A model generated the notes under the pieces. The model saw nothing but the letters and a program-made list of their open reading frames with translations. It had not been told where the DNA came from and did no database searches. 5,507 nucleotides of DNA from UMGS1251 sp036666555 (lineage in GTDB: Bacteria; Bacillota; Clostridia; Lachnospirales; Lachnospiraceae), in the NCBI GenBank assembly GCA_036666555.1, contig JAVWVS010000052.1, positions 1 to 5,507 on the forward strand, given 5' to 3'. Numbering within the stretch: position 1 is the stretch's first letter; every line of letters starts with the position of its first letter. Positions 5,427 to 5,507 of this stretch are shown here, piece by piece. Position numbers and translations under genes: made by a program.

Positions 5427-5507
5427 ATGTTTTTTTGCCGACAAGGTTTATAGTTACTTCTGTTATCCCTCCCCTGTGATAATATTTGCCAATTGTGTAG
5501 TTCCCAT
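5427..5507 (-). other. Upstream leader or end of a preceding gene; no firm feature
   Basis: All three minus-strand frames are open from the window edge for 14 to 30 codons before a stop, so this may hold the last codons of an upstream gene or just a leader. I see no convincing -35/-10 pair: TTGGCA at 5487-5492 has no -10 box at a suitable distance. The promoter of the surface-protein unit therefore probably lies beyond the window. Confidence 0.3.

Overview
The window reads as chromosomal DNA of a low-GC Gram-positive anaerobe, most likely a member of class Clostridia (gut-type Oscillospiraceae/Lachnospiraceae). This is inferred from AGGAGG-type ribosome binding sites, an XRE regulator fused to membrane helices, an EFR1-type flavodoxin/ferredoxin fusion, and two proteins with SipW-dependent (TasA/camelysin-type) signal peptides. 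No genome can be named from the sequence alone.

Layout, left to right. (1) Positions 2-229, plus strand: the last 75 codons of a MATE-type multidrug exporter that enters from outside the window. (2) Positions 212-1186, minus strand: an XRE-type helix-turn-helix regulator with six predicted membrane helices, whose 3' end overlaps the MATE gene by 18 bp. (3) Positions 1187-1572: a regulatory region that holds the XRE promoter, a decayed HxlR-family regulator, and the promoter of the next gene with a palindrome lying over its -10 box. (4) Positions 1573-2328, plus strand: an EFR1-family protein (flavodoxin half plus two 4Fe-4S clusters). (5) Positions 2409-3002, minus strand: a GNAT acetyltransferase with an ambiguous start and a possible coupled 8-codon leader ORF.

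(6) Positions 3101-5411, minus strand: a likely two-gene unit for SipW-exported surface proteins. The first gene (4140-5411) has a TasA-like beta domain joined to what looks like a parallel beta-helix. The second (3172-4032) has an extra N-terminal membrane helix, a SipW-type signal, a small two-cysteine domain and a Pro/Glu/Thr-rich repeat tail. Between them the minus-strand RNA can fold two abutting hairpins (10 and 18 bp). Their G-U pairs do not survive on the opposite strand, so the structure probably acts in the mRNA. A strong hairpin terminator ends the unit. No SipW peptidase gene is in the window; if linked, it should lie beyond position 5507.

The most notable points are the surface-protein pair as a possible structural-fibre/assembly-factor module analogous to TasA/TapA, the paired RNA hairpins between them, and the HxlR relic next to the EFR1 gene with a possible surviving operator.
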